Origin: Aequoribacter fuscus
Lineage (GTDB): Bacteria > Pseudomonadota > Gammaproteobacteria > Pseudomonadales > Halieaceae
Reading direction: 5' to 3'
DNA length: 64,000 bases
Assembly (NCBI RefSeq): GCF_009910365.1
Contig: NZ_CP036423.1
Location: 1,364,001-1,428,000, forward strand
This document shows, piece by piece, positions 9,091 to 17,294 of this stretch (position 1 is its first letter; each line of letters starts with the position of its first letter). Below the pieces are notes generated by a model, which saw only the letters and a program-made list of their open reading frames with translations, was not told the DNA's origin and searched no databases. The position numbers and the translations under genes were made by a program.

Positions 9091-10113
9091 ATGCAATTTG
9101 AACGCGATGTCAGTCTAGAGGGTTTGAACACGCTAGGGGTGATGTCTCGTGCCGAGAATTTCTGTCGAGTCGAGTCTGATGCCGACTGGCTTGCGGCGAT
9201 CGACTATGCCAATTCTCGAGGTCTTGGTATCACCCTGTTAGGCGGGGGCAGTAATGTCGTTTTGGGTGAGCAGCTCCGAGGCTTGGTGGTGCATCCAGTG
9301 GGCGATGAGATTGACCTGTTCGAACAGCGGGGTGACGACGTTCTTGTCGATGTGCTTGCCGGTACCGAGTGGGATACGCTGGTACGCATTTGTAATCAAC
9401 GCGGCTGGTTCGGTCTAGAGAATCTGGTGTCGATACCGGGTAGCTGTGGCGCGGCACCGGTGCAAAATATCGGCGCTTACGGGGTGGAGATTGCCGAGTT
9501 TATTGAAAGCGTGCGGGTGTTAGACTTAAGTACGCGTGAATTTTCAGTAATCAAAAGCCAAGACTGCGGGTTTGCCTATCGTTGTTCGTATTTCAAGGGG
9601 CCCTGGCGCGCTCGCTACGCCATCGTTGGGATTCGGTTGCGCCTGTCGACGACCCCGGCGGTCAATACAAGCTACGCGGCGCTTGGGCAGGCGCTGGACA
9701 ATGCCGGATTGTGTGAGCCCACGCCCGAAGATGTGCTGAACACGGTCGCGGCGATTCGTGCTGCCAAATTACCCGATGTGCGACGAGTGCCAAACTCAGG
9801 GAGTTTTTTTAAAAATCCCATCGTCAGTGGCGAGCACGCACAACACTTAAAGGCGCAGTACCCCTACCTGCCCGTGTATCCGCTGAGCGATGGAAGAGCT
9901 AAGCTAGCCGCGGCCTACCTAATTGAGGCTACGGGGCTTAAAGGCTACCAACACGCTGGTTGTGGCATTAGCGAAGATCACGCTCTGGTGCTGGTTAATC
10001 CAGGACAGGCTACAGGCGCGGGGTGCTTGGCGCTTGCCGAGCACGTGATGAGTACTGTGCAGTCCGCGTTTGGCGTGACCCTAGAAATTGAGCCTGTGGT
10101 CATGGGTGCATAA
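9091..10113 (+). CDS. murB: UDP-N-acetylmuramate dehydrogenase MurB (type I)
   Basis: A 340-residue cytosolic flavoenzyme that reduces UDP-GlcNAc-enolpyruvate to UDP-MurNAc with NADPH. The FAD-binding motif LGGGSNVVL is at about 50-58, IPGSCGAAPVQNIGAYG follows, the catalytic Ser lies in NSGSFFKNP (about 233-241), and the catalytic Glu near the end in EIEPVV. The length and inserted C-terminal part match the type I enzyme of E. coli (342 aa). ATG 9091, 5 bp after kdsB, was chosen; an upstream in-frame GTG inside kdsB gives no conserved sequence. Confidence 0.95.
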   Translation: MQFERDVSLEGLNTLGVMSRAENFCRVESDADWLAAIDYANSRGLGITLLGGGSNVVLGEQLRGLVVHPVGDEIDLFEQRGDDVLVDVLAGTEWDTLVRICNQRGWFGLENLVSIPGSCGAAPVQNIGAYGVEIAEFIESVRVLDLSTREFSVIKSQDCGFAYRCSYFKGPWRARYAIVGIRLRLSTTPAVNTSYAALGQALDNAGLCEPTPEDVLNTVAAIRAAKLPDVRRVPNSGSFFKNPIVSGEHAQHLKAQYPYLPVYPLSDGRAKLAAAYLIEATGLKGYQHAGCGISEDHALVLVNPGQATGAGCLALAEHVMSTVQSAFGVTLEIEPVVMGA

Positions 10114-10116
10114 CTG

Positions 10117-11937
10117 ATGTTTGATTCCGAAGCCTTTCTTAAACAATTGACCCAACGTCCCGGCGTTTATCAAATGCTTGGCAGCGAAGGTGAGATTTTG
10201 TATGTAGGCAAGGCCAAGAACCTGAAAGCCCGCGTCAGCAGTTATTTTCGAGCCTCTGGACTCACTACCAAAACTATGGCGCTGGTAGCTAAGATTGTCG
10301 ATATTCAGGTGACAGTGACCTCTACTGAAGTCGATGCACTGCTGCTTGAGCACAATCTGATAAAAGAACACAAGCCGCCTTATAATATTCTGCTCAAAGA
10401 CGATAAATCGTATCCCTATATCTTTTTGAGCACGCAGGATACCTTTCCGAGACTGGCGTTTCATCGGGGTTCTAAGCGTAAAAAAGGGCAGTACTTTGGA
10501 CCTTACCCGAGCTCGGGCGCGGTGCGCGAGTCGCTGCATTTTTTGCAAAAAACGTTTCGTGTACGCCAGTGTGAGGACGCGTATTTTCGCAATCGTTCGA
10601 GACCGTGCCTGCAGCATCAAATAGGGCGATGTACTGGTCCGTGTGTACCGGGATTTGTCACCGAGGAGGAGTACGCCGAGCAGGTCGAATCGACGCGTTT
10701 GTTTTTGCAGGGCAAGTCGCAAGAGCTCATGGCCAAGCTTGCCGACGACATGGAGGCCTGCGCCGAGCGCTTAGAGTTTGAGAAAGCGGCGGTGTTGCGC
10801 GACCAGCTAGGGCATATTCAACAGGTACAGTCCAGTCAAGGCATCGAGGGCGTGCGTGGTGACTTAGATATCATTGCCTGTGCCACTCGCCACGGTAAGG
10901 CGTGTGTGCATGTCTTGTTTGTGCGCGAGGGTCGTGTAATTGGCAGTCGCTCGTATTATCCGGCCTTAGCTATTGATGACACCGAGGCCTCGACCTTGTC
11001 GGCTTTTGTATTGCAATATTATCTGGCGAACGAGCGCCCCGTGCCTCAAGAAGTGATTGTTTCGCACGAGCTTGATGAGGTGCAGGCATTGAATGAGCTG
11101 CTCACTCAACGGGCTAAGGTGAAGGTGTCGGTAAAACATCGCGTTCGCGAGGCCCGCGCGCGCTGGTTGCAGCTGGCCGTGCAAACCGCCGACACCAATC
11201 TTATGGCGCACTTAGAGGCCAAAGAGACCACGCGAGCACGTCTTCTCGCTTTACAAAAAGCAGCACAGCTTGGGGCTTTTCCAGAACGTATCGAGTGTTT
11301 TGATATCAGTCACAGCAGCGGTGCCCAAACGGTGGCATCGTGTGTGGTGTTTGGTGTGGATGGCGCCAAGAAGTCTGACTATCGCAAATTTAACATCGAG
11401 GGCATTACCGGAGGGGATGATTACGCCGCCATGCAGCAGGCGCTGGAACGTCGCTTTAAGCGTCTCAAAAATGGTGAAGGTGTAAAGCCTGATGTGCTGC
11501 TAATTGATGGTGGTAAAGGGCAGGTGAGTCAGGCCATGGGTGTGTTAGAGGCTCTGCAAATTGAAGATATCGTCGTCATTGGCGTTGCTAAAGGTACCAC
11601 CCGTAAGGCGGGATTCGAGACCCTGATTAATGGCGCCACGGGCAAAGAATGGCAGTTGCAGAGCGATGACCCGGCCCTGCATCTTATTCAGTACATCCGC
11701 GATGAATCGCACCGCTTTGCGATCACCGGTCACCGCGCTCGCCGAGCCAAGCAACACCAGTCTGCGTTGGAATCGATACCTGGTGTCGGTGCCAAGCGGC
11801 GACGCGATTTATTACGCCACTTTGGTAGCGCTCAGGGGGTAAAAGGTGCGAATATTGAGGAACTCATAAAGGTGCCCGGTATCAATCGCGCGCTGGCGGA
11901 ACAAATCGTCGAGCATCTACAGGCCGGTCGGGAGTAG
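10117..11937 (+). CDS. uvrC: Excinuclease ABC subunit UvrC
   Basis: A 606-residue nuclease that makes both incisions in nucleotide excision repair after UvrA2B delivers damage. Domains in order: GIY-YIG nuclease (RPGVYQMLG...ILYVGKAKNL, about 14-90) for the 3' cut, a Cys-rich segment (PCLQHQIGRCTGPCVPG), a UVR motif that binds UvrB (about 195-235), an RNase H-like nuclease domain for the 5' cut, and a C-terminal double helix-hairpin-helix (SIPGVGAKRR...KVPGINRALAEQI). It begins 3 bp after murB and is followed by pgsA, the conserved uvrC-pgsA pair of gammaproteobacteria. Confidence 0.96.
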   Translation: MFDSEAFLKQLTQRPGVYQMLGSEGEILYVGKAKNLKARVSSYFRASGLTTKTMALVAKIVDIQVTVTSTEVDALLLEHNLIKEHKPPYNILLKDDKSYPYIFLSTQDTFPRLAFHRGSKRKKGQYFGPYPSSGAVRESLHFLQKTFRVRQCEDAYFRNRSRPCLQHQIGRCTGPCVPGFVTEEEYAEQVESTRLFLQGKSQELMAKLADDMEACAERLEFEKAAVLRDQLGHIQQVQSSQGIEGVRGDLDIIACATRHGKACVHVLFVREGRVIGSRSYYPALAIDDTEASTLSAFVLQYYLANERPVPQEVIVSHELDEVQALNELLTQRAKVKVSVKHRVREARARWLQLAVQTADTNLMAHLEAKETTRARLLALQKAAQLGAFPERIECFDISHSSGAQTVASCVVFGVDGAKKSDYRKFNIEGITGGDDYAAMQQALERRFKRLKNGEGVKPDVLLIDGGKGQVSQAMGVLEALQIEDIVVIGVAKGTTRKAGFETLINGATGKEWQLQSDDPALHLIQYIRDESHRFAITGHRARRAKQHQSALESIPGVGAKRRRDLLRHFGSAQGVKGANIEELIKVPGINRALAEQIVEHLQAGRE

Positions 11938-11944
11938 AAACACA

Positions 11945-12514
11945 GTGAATTTACCCAACAGTCTCACCTTGCTTCGGGTGCTTATGATCCCCGTGATGGT
12001 GCTGATTTTCTTCTCAGACATCTCGGGGCGTTACCTGATCGCCGCGGCAATATTTGGTGCGGCGGCAATCACCGATTGGTTGGATGGTTATCTTGCGAGA
12101 CGACTTGGGCAGGGTACCTCCTTTGGTGCATTCTTGGACCCAGTTGCCGATAAGCTGATGGTGTCGGTGGCTATTATTATTTTGATTCACGAGTTGCAGT
12201 CTGTGCCTTTTACCATTGCAGGATGCGTGATTATTGCTCGCGAGATCGTGGTGTCGGCTTTGCGTGAATGGATGGCCGAAATTGGCGAGCGCACCTCGGT
12301 TCGGGTGTCTTGGTTAGGCAAAGTGAAAACCACGGTTCAGATGATCTCAATCACGGTTTTGCTCGCCATAGACCCGATGGCAGGGGGCTCTTGGATGCTG
12401 TTAATCCTGCTGGGTTACGCCTTGTTTATGGTGGCCGCAGTACTGACGGTGTGGTCAATGCTGCTGTATTTGCTGGCGGCGCGCAAAGCAGTACAAAATA
12501 GCGAATCCGCTTGA
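11945..12514 (+). CDS. pgsA: CDP-diacylglycerol-glycerol-3-phosphate 3-phosphatidyltransferase PgsA
   Basis: A 189-residue inner-membrane enzyme making phosphatidylglycerol phosphate. The CDP-alcohol phosphotransferase motif is complete: D47-G48, A51-R52, G61, D65 and D69 within DWLDGYLARRLG and FGAFLDPVADK. Several membrane helices follow. It starts with GTG 7 bp after uvrC. Its stop codon lies inside the -35 box of the tRNA promoter that follows. Confidence 0.95.
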   Translation: MNLPNSLTLLRVLMIPVMVLIFFSDISGRYLIAAAIFGAAAITDWLDGYLARRLGQGTSFGAFLDPVADKLMVSVAIIILIHELQSVPFTIAGCVIIAREIVVSALREWMAEIGERTSVRVSWLGKVKTTVQMISITVLLAIDPMAGGSWMLLILLGYALFMVAAVLTVWSMLLYLLAARKAVQNSESA

Positions 12515-12538
12515 CACCGAGGCCCAAGGCCCTACAAT
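12511..12538 (+). promoter_or_regulatory. Sigma-70 promoter of the tRNA-Gly/tRNA-Cys operon
   Basis: Consensus TTGACA at 12511-12516 overlapping the pgsA stop, a 16-bp spacer, TACAAT at 12533-12538, then a GCGC-rich discriminator typical of stringently controlled stable-RNA promoters. Transcription would start near 12545, about 100 nt before the first tRNA. Confidence 0.8.
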
Positions 12539-12563
12539 GCGCACCTCGGATTGAAACTCAATC

Positions 12564-12634
12564 CTTTTACTGTTTGGACTTGGTCATCACCAACCAAACT
12601 CCCAAGCAGTAAAGTGTTTTAAGCGTGCTTAAAA
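12564..12634 (+). other. Structured leader of the tRNA transcript (two hairpins)
   Basis: Two inverted repeats lie between promoter and tRNA-Gly. In the first, TTTACTG (12566-12572) pairs with CAGTAAA (12607-12613), enclosing TTTGG/CCAAA and TTGGT/ACCAA arms around a CATC loop. The second is a perfect TTTTAAGC-GT-GCTTAAAA at 12617-12634. They may guide RNase processing of the precursor; the function is inferred. Confidence 0.55.
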
Positions 12635-12643
12635 CGTCGCGTA

Positions 12644-12719
12644 GCGGGAATAGCTCAGTTGGTAGAGCGCAACCTTGCCAAGGTTGAGGTCGCCGGTTCG
12701 AACCCGGTTTCCCGCTCCA
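12644..12719 (+). tRNA. tRNA-Gly (anticodon GCC)
   Basis: A 76-nt cloverleaf including an encoded CCA. The acceptor arm GCGGGAA pairs with TTCCCGC, the D-arm includes AGCTCAGTTGGTAGAGC, the anticodon loop is in CTTGCCAAG giving anticodon GCC, and the T-arm contains GGTTCGAACCC. It reads glycine GGC/GGU codons and shares a transcript with tRNA-Cys. Confidence 0.97.
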
Positions 12720-12723
12720 AAAT

Positions 12724-12797
12724 GGCTCGGTGGCAGAGTGGTGATGCAGCGGATTGCAAATCCGTCAACGCCGGTTCGATTCCGACCCGAGCCTCCA
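12724..12797 (+). tRNA. tRNA-Cys (anticodon GCA)
   Basis: A 74-nt cloverleaf with encoded CCA. The acceptor GGCTCGG pairs with CCGAGCC, the anticodon stem-loop GCGGATTGCAAATCCGT carries anticodon GCA, and the T-arm contains GGTTCGATTCC. It follows tRNA-Gly after 4 bp. The third member usually found here in gammaproteobacteria, tRNA-Leu, is not present. Confidence 0.97.
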
Positions 12798-12922
12798 TTT
12801 TCTTTAATAAAGCCTTTCTCAGAGCGATTGAGTTCATTTTATCGGGACTTAGACCGCTCTTTGCGCGGCGGATATGTCGCTTAATAAGACGTGTACGGAT
12901 ATACACTGCAGACATTAAAGGA

Positions 12923-12960
12923 AATTACTTTTATAAAGTTTGAATTAAGGTAAAGTAATT
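12923..12960. promoter_or_regulatory. 9-bp inverted repeat upstream of WYL regulator, candidate operator
   Basis: AATTACTTT (12923-12931) and its exact reverse complement AAAGTAATT (12952-12960) flank a 20-bp spacer, ending 37 bp before the WYL gene. BrxR/CapW-type WYL repressors are known to bind inverted repeats in their own promoters, so this is the likely autoregulatory site. Confidence 0.5.
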
Positions 12961-12997
12961 AAACATTACTCGCACCGCTCGTGGTGAGGACGTGCAT

Positions 12998-13864
12998 ATG
13001 ATTCAAACACAATGGCCGCTGCGCTGGGACTTGTTGTCTCGCTATCGGTTGATCGAGATTATTGCCTATTGGGAAGGGCGCTTAACCACCAAGCATTTGA
13101 TTGATGCCTTTGGGATAGGCCGCCAGCAGGCCTCGAAAGATATTAACACCTACCTAAAAACCATTGCTCCAGGTAACTTGGTATACGACAAATACATCAA
13201 GGGCTATCGACCCAGCCAGGCCTTTATCCCAAAACTGACCAAGGGACAAACCGAAGAGTATCTGCAGTTGGTTGCTGCTAAGCAGTCGCTCAACGATACG
13301 TTTACCGATTTACACCTTGGACTGCAGCACGCCGAGGCTTTGCGTGTGCCTCTGCGCAACACGCGCCCAGATATTATCCGCGCCTTGATCACCGCCATGC
13401 GCGAGCAGCAGCGTCTGGAAGTCGACTATGTGTCGATTGTGTCACCCAATCGCGATGGTCGAATCATTGTGCCGCACAGTATTGTGAATACGGGGTTACG
13501 CTGGCATGTGCGCGCTTGGTGCGAGAAAAACCAAGATTATCGTGATTTTGTGTTGAGCCGATTCCGTGGAGAGGCCAGTTTACTTGGACCGAGCGAACAT
13601 GGTTTGGACGGTGATTCGGCTTGGAATACCCACATTGAAATACACGTTACGGCTGATCAGCGGTTAAGCCCAGCGCAGCGCGATGTGGTGGTTCGTGACT
13701 ACGGCATGCTCAATGGGCGCTTAACGGTTCAGTCGCGAGCGGCGCTTGCCTATTACGTGCTTCAGCAATTAAATATCGACCCCAACTCGATTCATGCTAA
13801 ACCTGAGGCACAGCAAATTGTGGTGCAGAACTTGTCTGAGCTCGAGCCTTATTTGTTCCATTGA
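12998..13864 (+). CDS. WYL-domain transcriptional regulator of BrxR/CapW type
   Basis: 288 residues. An N-terminal winged helix contains LIEIIAYWEGRLTTKHLIDA and the recognition-helix segment FGIGRQQASKDINTYL, followed by APGNLVYDKYIKGYRP, a central WYL domain (RLEVDYVSIVSPN, IVPHSIVNTGLRWHVRAWCE) and a C-terminal WCX-like segment. This order and the WEGR-FGI-QAS-APGN pattern are those of the BrxR/CapW repressors that guard BREX, CBASS and other defence islands, and of the damage-responsive regulator DriD. Here no defence genes are adjacent; an RNase J-like gene follows. ATG 12998 has GAGGA 6-10 bp upstream; a GTG at 12992 is an alternative. Family placement is by eye; what it controls is unknown. 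Confidence 0.8.
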   Translation: MIQTQWPLRWDLLSRYRLIEIIAYWEGRLTTKHLIDAFGIGRQQASKDINTYLKTIAPGNLVYDKYIKGYRPSQAFIPKLTKGQTEEYLQLVAAKQSLNDTFTDLHLGLQHAEALRVPLRNTRPDIIRALITAMREQQRLEVDYVSIVSPNRDGRIIVPHSIVNTGLRWHVRAWCEKNQDYRDFVLSRFRGEASLLGPSEHGLDGDSAWNTHIEIHVTADQRLSPAQRDVVVRDYGMLNGRLTVQSRAALAYYVLQQLNIDPNSIHAKPEAQQIVVQNLSELEPYLFH

Positions 13865-14019
13865 TCTTTTGAACTTTGGTACTTGGGGCCGCCCTTAGTT
13901 GCGAATTAGCGATTCACCAGCGCCAATGTGTGCGCTACCTGTCAATAAGCACTATCATAGCGCCCTCGGCTTGGCTGTCTTTAATCGTCCTCAACTCGTC
14001 CCAACAAGGAACCACCCTC

Positions 14020-15384
14020 GTGTCCGACAATCTCGTATTTTTGCCCCTGGGTGGTACCGGCGAGATTGGCATGAACCTGAACTTATATGGCTACAAGGGG
14101 CGCTGGTTGATGGTCGATTGTGGCATTACGTTCGAGCAACAACACAATAGTTTACGGCCATCGATTCAAATGGCTGATCCACAGTTTATCGTCAGCCGCA
14201 ATCAGCTGTTAGATGGCCTGATCATAACTCACGCGCATGAGGACCACATTGGTGCCGTGCCTTACCTCTGGGCGCAGTTGCGGTGCCCCATTTACACAAC
14301 GCCCTTTACTGCGACCGTGCTTCGCCGCAAGTTTGCTTCGCTCGACAAACCACTGCCAAACGAGCTAATCGAAGTCCCGCCAGATCATATTGGGCGCATA
14401 GGGGAGTTTGATGTGCGGTGGCTGCAGCTGACGCACTCCACGCCAGAAACGTGCGCCTTACATATTCAAGCGGGTAGCTACAGCGTGTTGCATACCGCCG
14501 ATTGGAAATCGGATGCGCGACCTGTCGTGGGCACCGCATGGGCGCCCAATAGCTGGCAGGCTTTGGCGCGTCAGGCGGTAGACGCGGTCGTGTGTGATTC
14601 GACCAACGCGACAAAACCCGGGCGCTCTGCTACTGAAGGTGAGGTTGCCGAGGGTTTATTGCGCGTCATTTCGCCCTTAAACGGTAAGGTCGTTGTGGCC
14701 TGCTTTGCCAGCAATATTGCGCGCATGCAGTCGGTGTTGCAGTTAGCTCACGCGACGGGTCGTCGCGTAGGGCTGCTGGGTCGATCACTTGAAAACATGT
14801 ACCGCAATGCGCTGGCGAACAGTTTGCTGCAGCCCGATTTTCGGCCCATTGACCCGAGGCATTTAGAATATTTACCTGCCCATGAAATTCTGGCCCTAGC
14901 GACGGGAAGCCAGGGGGAGGTGGGCGCGGCTTTGCATAAGTTAGGGACTGACATTCATCGACATCTGTCGGTCGGCGAGGGCGATACGGTTGTTTTTAGT
15001 GCCAAGACGATACCCGGGAATGAGGAGGCGGTGGCGCGCTCAATCGCCTTATTGCGTGGGCGCGGGGTAACCGTGATACATGCCGATGAAAGCGAACTGC
15101 TGCTGCATGCGTCGGGCCACCCGTGTGCTGATGATCTGAGCGATCTGTACCGTGTTCTGCGACCGAAGCTCGCCGTCCCCGTGCATGGAGAACCTGAGCA
15201 TATGCAGGCCAATGCTCGTATCGCTCGCGCTGCGGGCGTTCAGCAAGCGCTAAAGGGGCAAAACGGCGACTTGTTCTACCTCGCGCCTATCCCTGGGGTG
15301 CGCAAACGCTGGGCGCATACGGGGCGTTTAGAATGGTTAGAGCGCGAGGAAAAACTCGTATCTGTTGTTCAGCAACTGGTGTGA
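14020..15384 (+). CDS. Ribonuclease J-like metallo-beta-lactamase hydrolase
   Basis: A 454-residue MBL-fold protein. Near the N-terminus is PLGGTGEIGMNLNLY, typical of RNase J, then the zinc motif HAHEDHIGA (H71, H73, D75, H76), HTADWKSD, a beta-CASP region with ATGSQGE, FSAKTIPGNE and HASGHP. RNase J processes and degrades RNA endo- and exonucleolytically. This protein is about 100 residues shorter than Bacillus RNase J1 and lacks its C-terminal domain. The GTG at 14020 was chosen because AAGGA lies 10-14 bp upstream and the conserved strand begins right after it; the frame extends to 13876 without conserved sequence. It lies downstream of the WYL gene, perhaps with its own promoter. Confidence 0.82.
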   Translation: MSDNLVFLPLGGTGEIGMNLNLYGYKGRWLMVDCGITFEQQHNSLRPSIQMADPQFIVSRNQLLDGLIITHAHEDHIGAVPYLWAQLRCPIYTTPFTATVLRRKFASLDKPLPNELIEVPPDHIGRIGEFDVRWLQLTHSTPETCALHIQAGSYSVLHTADWKSDARPVVGTAWAPNSWQALARQAVDAVVCDSTNATKPGRSATEGEVAEGLLRVISPLNGKVVVACFASNIARMQSVLQLAHATGRRVGLLGRSLENMYRNALANSLLQPDFRPIDPRHLEYLPAHEILALATGSQGEVGAALHKLGTDIHRHLSVGEGDTVVFSAKTIPGNEEAVARSIALLRGRGVTVIHADESELLLHASGHPCADDLSDLYRVLRPKLAVPVHGEPEHMQANARIARAAGVQQALKGQNGDLFYLAPIPGVRKRWAHTGRLEWLEREEKLVSVVQQLV

Positions 15385-15595
15385 ATGAGATGGTTATAAA
15401 AATCTGACGTCGAAATTGCTGGTCATGCAAATTTCACCTATCTAATTAGTGTCGCGTGGCAGGTAAGTAAGTAGTGGCCGGATTAGATAAAAAGGCCCAT
15501 GGTGGTCAGGCGCTTTGTTCATCCCGCATAATAACGCAAACACAAGATGCAAGTACTGACTGCTAGAATGATCAAATAAATGATACGAGGTCTTC

Positions 15596-16987
15596 ATGAA
15601 CGACATTCGCTGCCCCAACTGTGGCACTGCTTTTAAAATTGATGAGACCGGCTATGCCGATATTCTTAAGCAAATCCGTGACCACGAATTCGACGAGCAA
15701 ATTACCAAACGCCTGGAACTGGCCGAGCGGGAAAAGCGCGACGCCTTAGAGCTTGCGAAAACCCAAGCGCAAAGTCAGCTACAGGCCGCCGCCGCAGAAA
15801 AAGACGCGCTTATTCAGGAGCTTAAAGCCCAGGCGCAGGCGGCGGAAGTGGCCAAACAACTGGCGCTAAAAGAGGCGCTAGGCGCTGTCGAGCAGGAACG
15901 CGATGCACTGAAGAACCAGTTGGTCAACGCCCAGCGTGACCGCGACGCCGCCGAGAAACTGGCCGAAGTCCAGCGTGCCAAAGAGCTACAAGACGCCAAT
16001 CGCCAAAAAGAAGAAGAAATTCAGGCTCTAAAAGCCCAGTTACAGGCCAAGCAAGTCGAGCAGCAACTGGCGGTGACGCAGGCTGTTAACCTAATCGAGA
16101 AAGAGCGCGACCAGCTCAACAGTCAGCTGTCGCAGGCGCAAATGGAGAAAGAAATTTCGCAAAACGCGCTCAAAGAAAAGTACGAGCAGCAGATTAAAGA
16201 CCGCGACGACGCTATCGAGCGCCTCAAAGATATGAAAGCCCGGCTAAGCACCAAAATGCTGGGCGAGACTTTAGAGCAACACTGCGAGGTGGCCTTTAAC
16301 CAGCTGCGCGCTACCGCTTTCCCCAGAGCTTACTTCGAGAAAGACAACGACGCGCGCACCGGCAGCAAAGGCGATTTTATTTTTAAAGACTTTGACGAGC
16401 AGGGCACCGAGATTGTGTCGATTATGTTCGAAATGAAAAACGAGGCCGATACGACCGCGACCAAAAAGCGCAATGAAGACTTTTTAAAAGAGCTGGACAA
16501 AGACCGTAACGAGAAAGGCTGCGAATACGCGGTGCTGGTCAGCCTGCTAGAGTCTGACAGTGACCTATACAATACCGGCATTGTGGACATGGGCTACCGC
16601 TACCCCAAAATGTACGTTGTGCGTCCGCAGTTTTTCATCTCGATGATTACCTTGTTACGAAACGCCGCCACCAATGCGCTAAAGTACAAGCAGGAGCTGG
16701 CACTGATTCGCGAACAAAACATCGATATCACCAACTTTGAAAGCGATTTAGAGAAGTTCAAAGACGCGTTTAGCAAAAACTACGAGACCGCCTCGCGCAA
16801 ATTCCAAACCGCGATTGATGAGATCGATAAGTCCATTAGTCACCTGCAAAAAACCAAGGATGCGCTCATTAGCAGCGATCGTCAGCTACGCCTTGCCAAT
16901 GACAAGGCACAGGACGTCACCATTAAGAAGCTGACGCGTAATAACGAGACCATGACGCAGAAGTTTAAGGAGTTGGGGGAGGGCTAG
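15596..16987 (+). CDS. DUF2130 protein with long coiled coil and PD-(D/E)XK-like core
   Basis: 463 residues: a short CPNCG motif at 6-10, a long Ala/Glu/Lys/Gln-rich coiled coil (about 30-215), then the DUF2130 domain. The domain shows GD260 followed after 18 residues by E279-M-K281 (SKGDFIF, FEMKNE), the arrangement of catalytic residues in PD-(D/E)XK nucleases. The C-terminus is again helical. The family is of unknown role, though a restriction-endonuclease-like fold has been suggested. AAATGATACGAGG upstream of the ATG gives a plausible ribosome-binding site. It is separated by 211 bp from the RNase J-like gene, so probably independently transcribed. Confidence 0.75.
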   Translation: MNDIRCPNCGTAFKIDETGYADILKQIRDHEFDEQITKRLELAEREKRDALELAKTQAQSQLQAAAAEKDALIQELKAQAQAAEVAKQLALKEALGAVEQERDALKNQLVNAQRDRDAAEKLAEVQRAKELQDANRQKEEEIQALKAQLQAKQVEQQLAVTQAVNLIEKERDQLNSQLSQAQMEKEISQNALKEKYEQQIKDRDDAIERLKDMKARLSTKMLGETLEQHCEVAFNQLRATAFPRAYFEKDNDARTGSKGDFIFKDFDEQGTEIVSIMFEMKNEADTTATKKRNEDFLKELDKDRNEKGCEYAVLVSLLESDSDLYNTGIVDMGYRYPKMYVVRPQFFISMITLLRNAATNALKYKQELALIREQNIDITNFESDLEKFKDAFSKNYETASRKFQTAIDEIDKSISHLQKTKDALISSDRQLRLANDKAQDVTIKKLTRNNETMTQKFKELGEG

Positions 16988-17294
16988 CCTTAAGCCTACG
17001 GCCAGGTACTACAAGCCCATGCTGTCGGATGTAACTCCTGTCGGAGTGAGGATGGCATTATCGTTCGTTATCACACTCGATCACAGGATTTATCGATAAT
17101 TGGTAACGCCGCACTTCAAATCGGTGTCTTAGTGTTCAATGTTTTGCAAGGGCTTTATGGTTCTTGCTAAGTAAGCCTAGTGATAGTGGGGCACACAATT
17201 GACGCTTGGTGATGATTAATGGTTCTAGATGATGGCCTAATCCTAGACATTGCAAATTAAGCTACCTGTTCACTATGTACACAAGGATCTTGAC
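16988..17294. other. Intergenic stretch without recognised gene
   Basis: About 307 bp between the DUF2130 gene and the first hendecad protein. I see no coding pattern, RNA gene or repeat. Only the AAGGAT ribosome-binding site at its right end is clear. Confidence 0.5.

Noticed and set aside
12655-12943. Open frames over the tRNA genes on both strands
   Set aside because: They translate tRNA sequence; the cloverleaf structures are unambiguous.
12998-16987. WYL regulator, RNase J-like and DUF2130 genes as a BREX/CBASS-type defence system
   Set aside because: No Brx, Cap, cyclase or effector genes are present, gaps of about 150-210 bp separate the genes, and RNase J is a general RNA enzyme. 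Kept only as an observation about the regulator.
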